This document shows, piece by piece, positions 20,044 to 29,468 of a stretch of 46,548 bases of DNA. The translations under genes and the position numbers were made by a program. Source of the DNA: an uncultured Flavobacteriaceae bacterium (GTDB taxonomy: Bacteria > Bacteroidota > Bacteroidia > Flavobacteriales > Flavobacteriaceae); NCBI GenBank assembly GCA_937923735.1, contig CALDUJ010000055.1:1-46548 (forward strand), in the 5' to 3' direction. Positions within the stretch are counted from its first letter, which is position 1, and each line of letters starts with the position of its first letter. The notes beneath the pieces were generated by a model. The model worked only from the letters and a program-made list of their open reading frames with translations. It had not been told where the DNA came from and did no database searches.

Positions 20044-20911
20044 CAAAATAATACTCGGAACAGTTCAATTAGGCTTAGATTATGGAATAAATAACCATTC
20101 AGGAAAACCATCTAAACAACGTGCATTTCAAATTCTTGAAAACGCTCATAATTTTGGTATAACCAAACTAGATACTGCAGAGTCTTATGGTAATTCCGAA
20201 TATATTATTGGTGATTTTCACAAAGAAAACCCCAATAAAATTTTTGATGTTATTACTAAATTAGCAGCCAATAGTGATTTGGCTCCAAAGAATTTTATGA
20301 GGCATATTGCTGAGAGCTGTAACAGATTGTATGTCGATAGGCTTTATGGTTATATGTTTCATAATTATAAAAGCTTTAAAGATAAAGAGGGCTTATACGA
20401 ACAATTACTACTTGCTAAAGATAAAGGCTTAATTAAAAAAGCAGGAATCTCTCTTTATAATAACGAAGAATTAGAAGATGTTTTAGAACATTACAACAAT
20501 TTCGATTTAATTCAAATACCATTTAATCTTTTAGATAATGCATCAAAGCGTCAAAATGTACTAGAAAAGGCAAAAGAAAAAAATGTTGAGGTGCATACTC
20601 GATCTGTCTTTTTACAAGGTGTTTTTTTTAAGAAAATAAAAAGCCTACCAAAAAAGCTAGAGCCATTAGGAACTTATTTAATTACGCTCGAAAATATTAT
20701 GCTCGAAAACGATATTGACACTCAAGCCCTAGCATTAAACTATGTTTTACAAAAAAACTATATAGATAATGTCTTAATCGGTGTCGAAACACCAGAACAA
20801 TTAGTAAATAATATTAAAGCATGTAATAATGACAATCATATTCCACATGACATTATTGATGCTATTATTGTTAAGGAAAAAGAACTATTAAACCCCTCAA
20901 ATTGGAATTAA
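20036..20911 (+). CDS. Aldo/keto reductase within the NulO module
   Basis: LGTVQLGLDYGI; ITKLDTAESYG; candidate catalytic D, Y, K and H present. Confidence 0.88.
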   Translation: MINKIILGTVQLGLDYGINNHSGKPSKQRAFQILENAHNFGITKLDTAESYGNSEYIIGDFHKENPNKIFDVITKLAANSDLAPKNFMRHIAESCNRLYVDRLYGYMFHNYKSFKDKEGLYEQLLLAKDKGLIKKAGISLYNNEELEDVLEHYNNFDLIQIPFNLLDNASKRQNVLEKAKEKNVEVHTRSVFLQGVFFKKIKSLPKKLEPLGTYLITLENIMLENDIDTQALALNYVLQKNYIDNVLIGVETPEQLVNNIKACNNDNHIPHDIIDAIIVKEKELLNPSNWN

Positions 20912-20912
20912 T

Positions 20913-21677
20913 ATGAGTACCATAGTAGTCACGCAAGCAAGATCTGGCTCTACTCGCCTACCAAACAAAGTTTTGCTCAAAGTTAAGGATAAGACATTAT
21001 TACAGATTCATATAGATAGGATTAAACGGGCAAAGCTAGTAGATGATATATATATCGCTACTACTACTGAGATTGGCGACGATGTAATCGCAAATCTAGC
21101 TGAAAACTTAAAGGTTAAATACCATAGAGGAAGTGAAGATGATGTGTTAGATCGGTTTTATCAAACGGTTAAAGATATTAGGCCAGATTTTATTGTCAGA
21201 TTAACTTCAGATTGTCCATTGATTGACCCTAAGCTCCTAGATGAAGTGATAGTAGAAGCAAAAAAGTTAAACGTTGACTATTATGCTAATATTATTGAGG
21301 AGCGTTTTCCAGACGGACAAGATATTGAGGTTTTTAAATTCAGTGCTTTAAAAAAAGCATGGAAAGAAGCCAAACTGAGTTCGGACAGAGAGCACGTCAC
21401 ACCTTACATAAGAAATAATTCGACATATAAAGGAGGGAATTTATTTACCTCAAGCAACCATAATCTAAAAGATAATTATAACCATGTCAGACTAACGGTT
21501 GACGAACCTCAAGATTTAGAAGTCATAAAAGAAATTGTAAAAGATTTGGGCTTAGACAAAGATTGGAAAACCTATGCAGATTACTATTTAGAAAATGAAA
21601 AAGTAAGAAGCTTAAACAATTCCATAGCCAGAAACGAAGGCTATCAAAAATCGATTAGTAAAGAGAAAAACAATTAG
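20913..21677 (+). CDS. SpsF-type cytidylyltransferase (probable CMP-NulO synthetase)
   Basis: IVVTQARSGSTRLPNKVLLKVKDKTLLQ, HRGSEDDVLDRFY, RLTSDCPLIDP. Confidence 0.87.
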   Translation: MSTIVVTQARSGSTRLPNKVLLKVKDKTLLQIHIDRIKRAKLVDDIYIATTTEIGDDVIANLAENLKVKYHRGSEDDVLDRFYQTVKDIRPDFIVRLTSDCPLIDPKLLDEVIVEAKKLNVDYYANIIEERFPDGQDIEVFKFSALKKAWKEAKLSSDREHVTPYIRNNSTYKGGNLFTSSNHNLKDNYNHVRLTVDEPQDLEVIKEIVKDLGLDKDWKTYADYYLENEKVRSLNNSIARNEGYQKSISKEKNN

Positions 21678-21708
21678 TATTTTTAAGTGAATATTTATTC
21701 TTTAAAAG

Positions 21709-23022
21709 ATGAAAAACAGAACTGGACAAACACTCTATAAAAAGGCAAAAAAATTAATTCCTGGAGGAACTATGTTATTGTCAAAACGACCAGAAATGTT
21801 TCTACCAGAGAATTGGCCTTCGTACTTTTCTAAAGCAAAAGGGTGTAGAGTTTGGGATTTAGACGGCAAAGAATATGTCGATATGTGTATAATGGGTATT
21901 GGCACTAATACCTTAGGATATGGTAATGATGAGGTTGATGAAGCCGTTTTGAGGTCAGTTAAGAAGGGTAATATGAGTACATTTAATTGTCCGGAAGAAG
22001 TTGCTTTAGCAGAAAAATTAGTAGAGATTAATCCTTGGGCAGACATGGTGAGATTTGCTAGAAGTGGAGGAGAAGCAAACTCGATAGCCATTAGGATTGC
22101 TAGAGCAGCTTCTGGTAAAGACAAAGTTGCAATTTGCGGTTATCATGGATGGCATGACTGGTATTTATCTGCTAACCACAATAAGGGAGATGAATTATCA
22201 AGCCACCTATTATCTGGACTAAACCCAAATGGCGTTCCAAAGAACTTAAAAAATACAGTTTATCCATTCCATTACAATAACTATGAAGAGTTACTATCCA
22301 TTGTCAATCAAAATGATATTGGAGTTATTAAAATGGAAGTGATGCGAAATTTTGGTCCTGAAGACAATTTTCTACAGAAAGTTAGAGATTTGGCTAACAA
22401 ACGTAACATAGTATTGATTTTTGATGAATGCACATCAGGTTTTAGAGAAACTTATGGAGGCATATACAAGAAATATGGTGTTGAACCTGATGTTGCCATG
22501 TATGGTAAAACAATAGGTAATGGCTACGCCTTAACAGCAGTAGTTGGAAAAAAATCTGTTATGGAAGCAGCACAAACATCATTTATAAGCAGTACTTTTT
22601 GGACAGAAAGAATTGGTCCAACGGCAGCATTAAAAACCCTTGAGGTTATGAAAAAGATGGAATCTTGGAACATTATAACAGAGCAGGGTTCTAAAATTCA
22701 AAAACTCTGGAAATCATTGGCAAAGACACACGACTTAACTATAAATATTTCAGGAATGCCAGCTTTAAGCACTTATAGTTTTAGTAGTGATAATGCTATG
22801 AAGTATAAAACACTTGTAGCCCAGGAAATGCTTAAAAAAGGGTTTTTAGCAAGTACTAATTTTTACGCATGTACAGAACATACCGATAAGCATATAGAAA
22901 ATTACATTGACGCTTTAGATGATGTTTACAACTCAATTTCTGAATGTGAAAAAGGAAATAAGAACATAAATAATCTTCTAGAAGGTCCTGTTTGCCATTC
23001 AGGCTTCAAGAGGTTGAATTGA
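21709..23022 (+). CDS. Class-III PLP aminotransferase, glutamate-1-semialdehyde aminomutase-like
   Basis: KKLIPGGTMLLSKRPEMFLP, VRFARSGGEANSIAIRIARA, GYHGWHDWY, IFDECTSGFR, MYGKTIGNGYAL. Confidence 0.9.
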   Translation: MKNRTGQTLYKKAKKLIPGGTMLLSKRPEMFLPENWPSYFSKAKGCRVWDLDGKEYVDMCIMGIGTNTLGYGNDEVDEAVLRSVKKGNMSTFNCPEEVALAEKLVEINPWADMVRFARSGGEANSIAIRIARAASGKDKVAICGYHGWHDWYLSANHNKGDELSSHLLSGLNPNGVPKNLKNTVYPFHYNNYEELLSIVNQNDIGVIKMEVMRNFGPEDNFLQKVRDLANKRNIVLIFDECTSGFRETYGGIYKKYGVEPDVAMYGKTIGNGYALTAVVGKKSVMEAAQTSFISSTFWTERIGPTAALKTLEVMKKMESWNIITEQGSKIQKLWKSLAKTHDLTINISGMPALSTYSFSSDNAMKYKTLVAQEMLKKGFLASTNFYACTEHTDKHIENYIDALDDVYNSISECEKGNKNINNLLEGPVCHSGFKRLN

Positions 23023-24032
23023 TGAAAAAAATAATATTTAGGGCAGATGGAAATTCTGAAACGGGTCTAGGGCATCTTTACAGACTTTTTAGTCTGGTTG
23101 AAATAGTCAAGGAGCATTATGATTTCATTTTCTTAACTAAACAGACTTCCACTTTGGCTGTTATACCAGAAGATTATAATGTATCTACAATCCCAGAACA
23201 TATTATAATTACTGAAGAACCACAATGGATTAAGTCCAATTTTTCTTATGAATCTCATTTTATAATAGCTGATGGGTACCATTTTGACTCAACATATCAA
23301 TACGACATCAAGCAATTTAAATTTAGCCTAATTTATGTAGATGACCTAGCCAAAGATATCATGTTTGCTGACCTTGTTATCAATCACTCACCTTATCTTA
23401 AGTTAGAGGATTACGATAAACAAGCTTATACCCAACTGGCATTGGGCACATCTTACGCTCTGCTTAGACCAGCATTTTTGGAGGCTGCAAGACAGAAAAG
23501 ACAAATTGGTAAAATAGATAGTGCATTTGTGTGTTTTGGCGGTGCAGACCCATTTAACCTTACATTAAAGGCTCTTAAAGGATTATTATTAAGAAAGGAT
23601 ATACAACACATTCATGTGGTTCTAGGAGCTGCCTACAAGCATTCAGAGATTTTTGAAATATCAGATACTTTTAAAGATAAGGAGGTTTTAATACATAAAA
23701 ATTTGTCCGAACTACAGCTTGTTAAAATTATGAAGGCATGCCAATTCGCAATTGCTCCTGCTAGCACAATATTATATGAACTTTGCTGTATAAAAATGCC
23801 AATTTTAAGTGGTTATTATGTTGATAACCAAAAACTCATATATAATGGTTTTTTGAATCAAGATGCTATTTATGGAGGAGGCAATATGCAGCATTACAAC
23901 ACAAAAGACTTCTCTAACGAAATAGAATCTATACTATCACTAAAAACCCATGTAAATACTATAGAGTCTCAAGGCACATTATTTGACGGTGAGATAAAAA
24001 CTAGACTTTTAAATTTAATTAACTCAATATGA
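23022..24032 (+). CDS. pseG: PseG-like UDP-sugar hydrolase
   Basis: FRADGNSETGLGHLYRLFSLVEI; PseG-like organisation (YVDDLAKDIMFADLVINHSPYL, CFGGADPFNLTLKAL). Start moved from 22992 to ATG 23022. Confidence 0.85.
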   Translation: MKKIIFRADGNSETGLGHLYRLFSLVEIVKEHYDFIFLTKQTSTLAVIPEDYNVSTIPEHIIITEEPQWIKSNFSYESHFIIADGYHFDSTYQYDIKQFKFSLIYVDDLAKDIMFADLVINHSPYLKLEDYDKQAYTQLALGTSYALLRPAFLEAARQKRQIGKIDSAFVCFGGADPFNLTLKALKGLLLRKDIQHIHVVLGAAYKHSEIFEISDTFKDKEVLIHKNLSELQLVKIMKACQFAIAPASTILYELCCIKMPILSGYYVDNQKLIYNGFLNQDAIYGGGNMQHYNTKDFSNEIESILSLKTHVNTIESQGTLFDGEIKTRLLNLINSI

Positions 24033-24910
24033 TGAGAATTGCGATATTATGCAGTGGAGGTTTAGGCTTAGATACTTTAAAAAAAGTAACACCAGAGTAT
24101 AATGTTGTTTGCGTTTTAACAGACAGTAAATCAACTGAAATAATAGAGTTTTCTAAGGAAAATAATATTCCATATTTTGCCGGCAATCCTAGAAATAATA
24201 AGGGTTTTAATTTTATAAAAAATTTTAGCATTGACATTATTGCTTCAATAAACTACCTGTTTCTTATTGAAGAAGATATTATTAATCATCCTAATAAGCT
24301 TTCGTTTAATATTCATGGCTCCTTGTTACCAAAATATAGAGGAAGAACACCACATGTTTGGGCAATTATTAACGACGAAAAAGAAGCTGGTATTACAGCA
24401 CATGTTATTGATGCAGGTTGTGATACAGGAGATATTATTCATCAAATAAAAATTCCAATTCTACCTGATGATACTGGAGCTAATATGTTAGAAAAATATG
24501 CTCAAGCTTATTTTCCTCTAGTGAAAAAAGTGCTTAGAGATATTGAATGCAATCAATTAAAATTAACTGAACAAGACGAGTCTTTGGCTACATATTTTGG
24601 GAAAAGAACACCTTTAGACGGTGCAATTAACTGGAATTGGGATAGGAAAAGAATAAAAAACTGGATAAGAGCTCTAGCAGACCCTTATCCAGGAGCATTT
24701 ACTTTTTATAAAGGACAGAAAATAGTGATAGACAAAGTATCTTTTTCAGATTTAAAAGTAAATGATAAGCAAAACAATGGCGAAATAATTACTGTGAAAC
24801 CTTCAGTGATTGTGAAAACCAAAAACGGCGCCATTAAGCTAGAAAGCATAAGAACAGAAAATTGTACTTTTAACCTAGGAAAAAAGTTTGATAATGAAAA
24901 TAGGGAATAA
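24029..24910 (+). CDS. Formyltransferase (ArnA/Fmt-like), predicted sugar N-formyltransferase
   Basis: FNIHGSLLPKYRGRTPHVWAIINDEKEAGITAHVIDAGCDTGDII: Asn-His-Asp catalytic residues conserved. Confidence 0.88.
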   Translation: MMRIAILCSGGLGLDTLKKVTPEYNVVCVLTDSKSTEIIEFSKENNIPYFAGNPRNNKGFNFIKNFSIDIIASINYLFLIEEDIINHPNKLSFNIHGSLLPKYRGRTPHVWAIINDEKEAGITAHVIDAGCDTGDIIHQIKIPILPDDTGANMLEKYAQAYFPLVKKVLRDIECNQLKLTEQDESLATYFGKRTPLDGAINWNWDRKRIKNWIRALADPYPGAFTFYKGQKIVIDKVSFSDLKVNDKQNNGEIITVKPSVIVKTKNGAIKLESIRTENCTFNLGKKFDNENRE

Positions 24911-25934
24911 AGAAATTGGTGGAAATAATCCATGTTTTATTATAGCAGAATTATCTGCAAACCATAATGGAGATTTAGAAGTAGCCAAGGATACGATAAG
25001 AGCTGCAAAAAAAACGGGTGCCGACGCTATAAAACTTCAAACATATACTCCAGATACCCTAACCATTGATTGTGATAATGAGCATTTTCGAATCGAAGAA
25101 GGAACACTATGGGATGGGAAGACACTATATGAGTTGTACGGTGAGGCATATACTCCATGGGAGTGGCATAAAGAACTTTTTGAGGTAGCAAAAGAAGAAG
25201 ATTTAGTGTGTTTTTCTTCTCCTTTTGATTTTACAGCAGTAGATTTTTTAGAAGAATTAAATACTCCAGCATATAAGATAGCCTCTTTTGAAATTCAAGA
25301 TATTCCACTCATAGAATATGCAGCATCTAAAGGTAAACCTATAATAATGTCTACAGGAATAGCAGAACTTAAGGACATTGAATTAGCTGTAGAGACTTGT
25401 AAAAAAGTAGGTAATAATGAAATAGTATTGTTAAAATGTACATCATCTTACCCTGCTCCATTAGAGTTAGCCAACTTGAATACAATATTAGACATGAAAA
25501 AGAGGTTTGATGTTGAGGTTGGGTTTAGTGACCATACATACGGCAGCTTAGCACCAACTATTGCAACGACTTTAGGAGCTAAAGTAATAGAAAAGCACTT
25601 TATATTAGACAAGAATATTGGAGGGCCAGATGCTGATTTCTCATTAGACCTAGGAGAGTTTACAGATATGGTTCAAAAAGTTAGAGATACAGAAAAATTA
25701 CTTGGAGAAACATCTTATGAGTTATCTGAAAAAGTAAAAAAGAATAAGAAATTTGCTAGGTCTCTGTTTGTTGTTGAAGATGTTAAAAAAGGAGATGTAT
25801 TAACTATAAATAATATAAAATCTATAAGACCTGGTTATGGGTTACACCCAAAGCACTTAAATAGTATCATAGGGCAGGTATTTAAGGAAGACCTTAAAAA
25901 GGGCACACCTCTTAAGATGGAACACCTTAACTAA
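24888..25934 (+). CDS. pseI: Pseudaminic acid synthase
   Basis: CFIIAELSANHNGDLEVAKDTIRAAKKTGADAIKLQTYTPDTLT, LYELYGEAYTPWEWHKELF, YKIASFEIQDIPLIEY, C-terminal SAF domain. Confidence 0.96.
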   Translation: MIMKIGNKEIGGNNPCFIIAELSANHNGDLEVAKDTIRAAKKTGADAIKLQTYTPDTLTIDCDNEHFRIEEGTLWDGKTLYELYGEAYTPWEWHKELFEVAKEEDLVCFSSPFDFTAVDFLEELNTPAYKIASFEIQDIPLIEYAASKGKPIIMSTGIAELKDIELAVETCKKVGNNEIVLLKCTSSYPAPLELANLNTILDMKKRFDVEVGFSDHTYGSLAPTIATTLGAKVIEKHFILDKNIGGPDADFSLDLGEFTDMVQKVRDTEKLLGETSYELSEKVKKNKKFARSLFVVEDVKKGDVLTINNIKSIRPGYGLHPKHLNSIIGQVFKEDLKKGTPLKMEHLN

Positions 25935-25936
25935 GT

Positions 25937-27181
25937 ATGCAAAAAAAAATATTAGCATTAGTACTTAGAGGAGCATCGATGGGCTCTAAATTTTTATTAA
26001 TTATTGGCTTATCTAAAGTATTAACTACCGAAGACTACGGGGTTTTTAGTTTAATAATAACAACATTAACATTCCTGATGTTTTTTTTAGGTCTTGATTT
26101 CTATAATTTTTCACATCGTGAGATTATAGAAAAAGACCACTCTAAAATTCAATTTTTAGTTAATCAATTTTGGTTTCATTTGTTTTGTTATGTACTTTAC
26201 ATACCAATTATATATCTGATTTTTGGAGCTGATATTATACCAATAACATATATATATCCTTTTTATCTGCTACTTGTTTTTGAGCATTTAGGGCAAGAGT
26301 TATTTAGATTTTTCAACTTGTTTAACAAGCCCAATATCGCCAACTTAATTTTGTTAATTAGAACAGGTTTTTGGATAGTGATTATGCTCATTTTTGAATA
26401 TTTAATTTTCAATAATACGCTTACCATAACATCTATATTATATTACTGGATTGGAGGATCCTTGTTAGCCATTATATTTGCAATTGCATACATAATATCT
26501 CAGAAAAGTGTAAATCTCAATGACATCAATTTTTTTAAAATCGATAAAAGCTGGATAAAAGCTGGAATTAGGATAAGCATTCCTTTTTTTCTAGGCACTA
26601 TCGCTTACAAGGTAATTGAATATTCAGACAGATACATGATAGACTGGTTTATGGGGAAAGCTGAGGTGGGCGTCTATTCTTTTTTTGCAAATTTCGCAAA
26701 CATAGTTAATATAGTAGTTAACACCATAACGATTACTTTACTAGTTCCAAACTTATTAAGAGCAGTTAGTTCTGAAAAAGAAGAAGAGATTAAATTAAAA
26801 ACCAAACAATTTTCTAGAGAGCTATACTTAACCACATTATTGGTAAGTCTTATTATCGTCGGTTTAATATATCCAGTACTAAGTTGGCTTGATAAGCCTG
26901 AATTTTCTGCTGAGATTCGAGTATATTTCGTAATTCTTCTTGCCAATATATTATTCAACGCATCATTAATATATCATTATTTGCTTTATGCATACAAGAG
27001 GGATAAAGATATTTTAATGCCAGCTGTATATGCTTCCGGAACTAATATACTGTTAAATGTCATTTTCATACCCATATTTGGGCTAATTGCTGCGGCACTA
27101 TCAACTTTAGTGAGTTTCGGCTTAATTTTAATACTGAAAAGAAAGTTTTGGTCGAAAACAAAAAACCTTGAAATGTTATGA
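25937..27181 (+). CDS. Oligosaccharide flippase, Wzx-like
   Basis: Polytopic MATE/Wzx-like protein (LALVLRGASMGSKFLLIIGLSKVLTTEDYGVFSLI). Confidence 0.88.
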   Translation: MQKKILALVLRGASMGSKFLLIIGLSKVLTTEDYGVFSLIITTLTFLMFFLGLDFYNFSHREIIEKDHSKIQFLVNQFWFHLFCYVLYIPIIYLIFGADIIPITYIYPFYLLLVFEHLGQELFRFFNLFNKPNIANLILLIRTGFWIVIMLIFEYLIFNNTLTITSILYYWIGGSLLAIIFAIAYIISQKSVNLNDINFFKIDKSWIKAGIRISIPFFLGTIAYKVIEYSDRYMIDWFMGKAEVGVYSFFANFANIVNIVVNTITITLLVPNLLRAVSSEKEEEIKLKTKQFSRELYLTTLLVSLIIVGLIYPVLSWLDKPEFSAEIRVYFVILLANILFNASLIYHYLLYAYKRDKDILMPAVYASGTNILLNVIFIPIFGLIAAALSTLVSFGLILILKRKFWSKTKNLEML

Positions 27182-28188
27182 ATTTAGTAAGTATTTTTGT
27201 TGCAATTGCTCCAAATCACATTTCAAACTTCGAGAACATAATTGAAAGCGATAAAGATATACGCTTCACAGTTTTACTAAACCCAGGGAACTTTAAGTTC
27301 AAACCAGCCGTTTGGAATCAAGTAATCGAAGGTGACTTAAATTTAAGATATACAGAATCTTCAAAATTTAACAAGTTAAAATATCAATTAGGAAAGCTTA
27401 TTGGTTACAAATCTTTTATAGCTCAGGTGAAGAAGCATCTGCCTAAAGCCCAGCAATATAGATATTATTACTGTAATTTAGACGACATACTTACTAATCA
27501 TATCTTTTACTATTTTGATGGTAAGGACATTACAATTGATAACTATGTTGTAGAAGACGGAATACTTAATTATTATTATCCGAAGACTAATAACAAAAAA
27601 TTAAAATTAAAGAAAGTACTTTGTAAATATTTACTGGGGGTTGATATAATCCCTGAAAACAATCACCCTACAGGAATACATTTAGATAAAGTTAATGCAC
27701 AATACGTAAGATTACCTGAAAAATCTATCTTCCCAGAAAAATCTAATCAGCTTCCATTTGTTAAGATAAACTATGAGCCTGTAAAAAATATTATTCTTGT
27801 TGTAGGGCAAGATATAATGCATAATAGCGATGAGGGTTCAAATTACTACAAGAAAAAGCTAAAAGAGCTTTTTGGTCATATTCTGAAGAGAATGGAAAGA
27901 GATTGTAAAATTATATACAAACCTCATAGAAATGGAGATTATACAATTGCAGAAGAAATACTAGAAGTAACTTTCACGAATTTTGAACTATATTTAGACA
28001 TTACTCCAATTGAAGAATGTTTGACGCAAATAAAACCAGCTTATATATATTCGTTTAACTCAAGTGCTTTAATTAATTTAAAGCTAGCATTAGAAAGAAA
28101 GGATATCTATATAGCTGGGTTACCTTATAATAAAAACAGTGAGTTAACCAGCCTTTTTAATAGTATAGGAATAGAAATTTTGTCATGA
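27178..28188 (+). CDS. Putative GT-B glycosyltransferase, sialyltransferase/polysialyltransferase-like
   Basis: Ordered motifs YVVEDGILNYY (D/E-D/E-G type), IIYKPHRNGD (HP-motif region), YIYSFNSSALINLKLAL (S motif). Confidence 0.55.
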   Translation: MNLVSIFVAIAPNHISNFENIIESDKDIRFTVLLNPGNFKFKPAVWNQVIEGDLNLRYTESSKFNKLKYQLGKLIGYKSFIAQVKKHLPKAQQYRYYYCNLDDILTNHIFYYFDGKDITIDNYVVEDGILNYYYPKTNNKKLKLKKVLCKYLLGVDIIPENNHPTGIHLDKVNAQYVRLPEKSIFPEKSNQLPFVKINYEPVKNIILVVGQDIMHNSDEGSNYYKKKLKELFGHILKRMERDCKIIYKPHRNGDYTIAEEILEVTFTNFELYLDITPIEECLTQIKPAYIYSFNSSALINLKLALERKDIYIAGLPYNKNSELTSLFNSIGIEILS

Positions 28189-29468
28189 CATTAGCAGTTA
28201 ATATTTTAATCTTAATAATTTTCTTACTGTTCCTGTACATTATATTAAAGCAAGACTTCAAAATATTTTTTCTATATGGCTTACTAGTATTTCAGGGACT
28301 GGCAATAGTACCGTCACTAATATACATAGAGCAAGGAATTTTTATAAGTGAGCAAGGAAGAGAAAGTTATTTTGTGGGAGCGACATTTGCCTATGTTGTT
28401 TATTTTATTATTACGTTCTTAATTTTATTTCTAACCTTTAATTCGCTAAAAAAGTTTAAGGCTATTACTCCAAGATTTAATATTGCTGGAAGACCGGCTG
28501 ACAAAAAAATAATTTATTACATAGCAATATTTACACTTGCTCTTTTGTTTTTTAACGCGAGTCAATCAAAACTTCCTTTATTTGACTCCTCGGTATCAAG
28601 ATTTACATATTGGGAGAATTCGAAGTTTCCATTTTTGAACAAAATACTAGGAAATATATCAGTTTTTATACCCTTTATATTGGGGGTTTTGTACAAAGAC
28701 AATAAGTTTAGAAGTATATTAATATTAATGCTTTATTTTACATATAACTTTTTAATAGGCCAAAAGTTTTCCCCCATTGTTTCTGGACTTTTTTCTTTTT
28801 TTCTACCGATAATAATTATCTCTGATATAAGAATAAATTTTAGAACTATTTTTAACAGAAAAATCATATTCTCTTTCCTCGTCTTGTTTGGAGTTGTTTA
28901 TACTATAATCTACAAGCGTTATGAAAAAACAAGCCCCTATGCAATTATTAAAATTTACGACCCCAACGAAGCTATTTTCTACAGGGCATTTGGATTGCAA
29001 GGGCACTTGATGTGGGGGTCTGTAGAAACTTATGTTTACAATGGCGAAAAACAATCGTATAAGTTTTCAGATCTCTCAAGAGGAATGCATAAGTTAATGG
29101 ATCGATTTGCATTAAAGCGCAGAGGCTACGAACAAGCTAAAGAAAGTGGGTTTAATTTCACTAACGGATATCCATCCATCTTATTTTATGTTTATCCAAC
29201 GGTTATTTCCCTAATTGTACATGTTTTAATGACTATAATTTTTCTAGGATTTACAGGCTGGTTGTTAACGAGATTTATTTTACATGAATCCTATGTTTTG
29301 GCTGTTGTTATGTACCAATTATTTAATTGGGTGATTTATGCATTTACTATGGGGTATTTCTATAAACTCAAATATATGGCAGTTTTTTTAGTATGCTACG
29401 CAATTTTTGTAGTTTTGAACAACTCAAAAAAGAACATTCAACTCAAAAGATTTATTGATAATGATTAA
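28185..29468 (+). CDS. O-antigen polymerase, Wzy-like
   Basis: Polytopic membrane protein with an extended loop (RAFGLQGHLMWGSVETYVYNGEK...); position within the locus. Confidence 0.72.
   Translation: MTLAVNILILIIFLLFLYIILKQDFKIFFLYGLLVFQGLAIVPSLIYIEQGIFISEQGRESYFVGATFAYVVYFIITFLILFLTFNSLKKFKAITPRFNIAGRPADKKIIYYIAIFTLALLFFNASQSKLPLFDSSVSRFTYWENSKFPFLNKILGNISVFIPFILGVLYKDNKFRSILILMLYFTYNFLIGQKFSPIVSGLFSFFLPIIIISDIRINFRTIFNRKIIFSFLVLFGVVYTIIYKRYEKTSPYAIIKIYDPNEAIFYRAFGLQGHLMWGSVETYVYNGEKQSYKFSDLSRGMHKLMDRFALKRRGYEQAKESGFNFTNGYPSILFYVYPTVISLIVHVLMTIIFLGFTGWLLTRFILHESYVLAVVMYQLFNWVIYAFTMGYFYKLKYMAVFLVCYAIFVVLNNSKKNIQLKRFIDND

Noticed and set aside
21735-22124. 129-aa minus-strand ORF antisense to the class-III aminotransferase
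   Set aside because: No recognisable domain and lies within an intact conserved CDS; shadow ORF.
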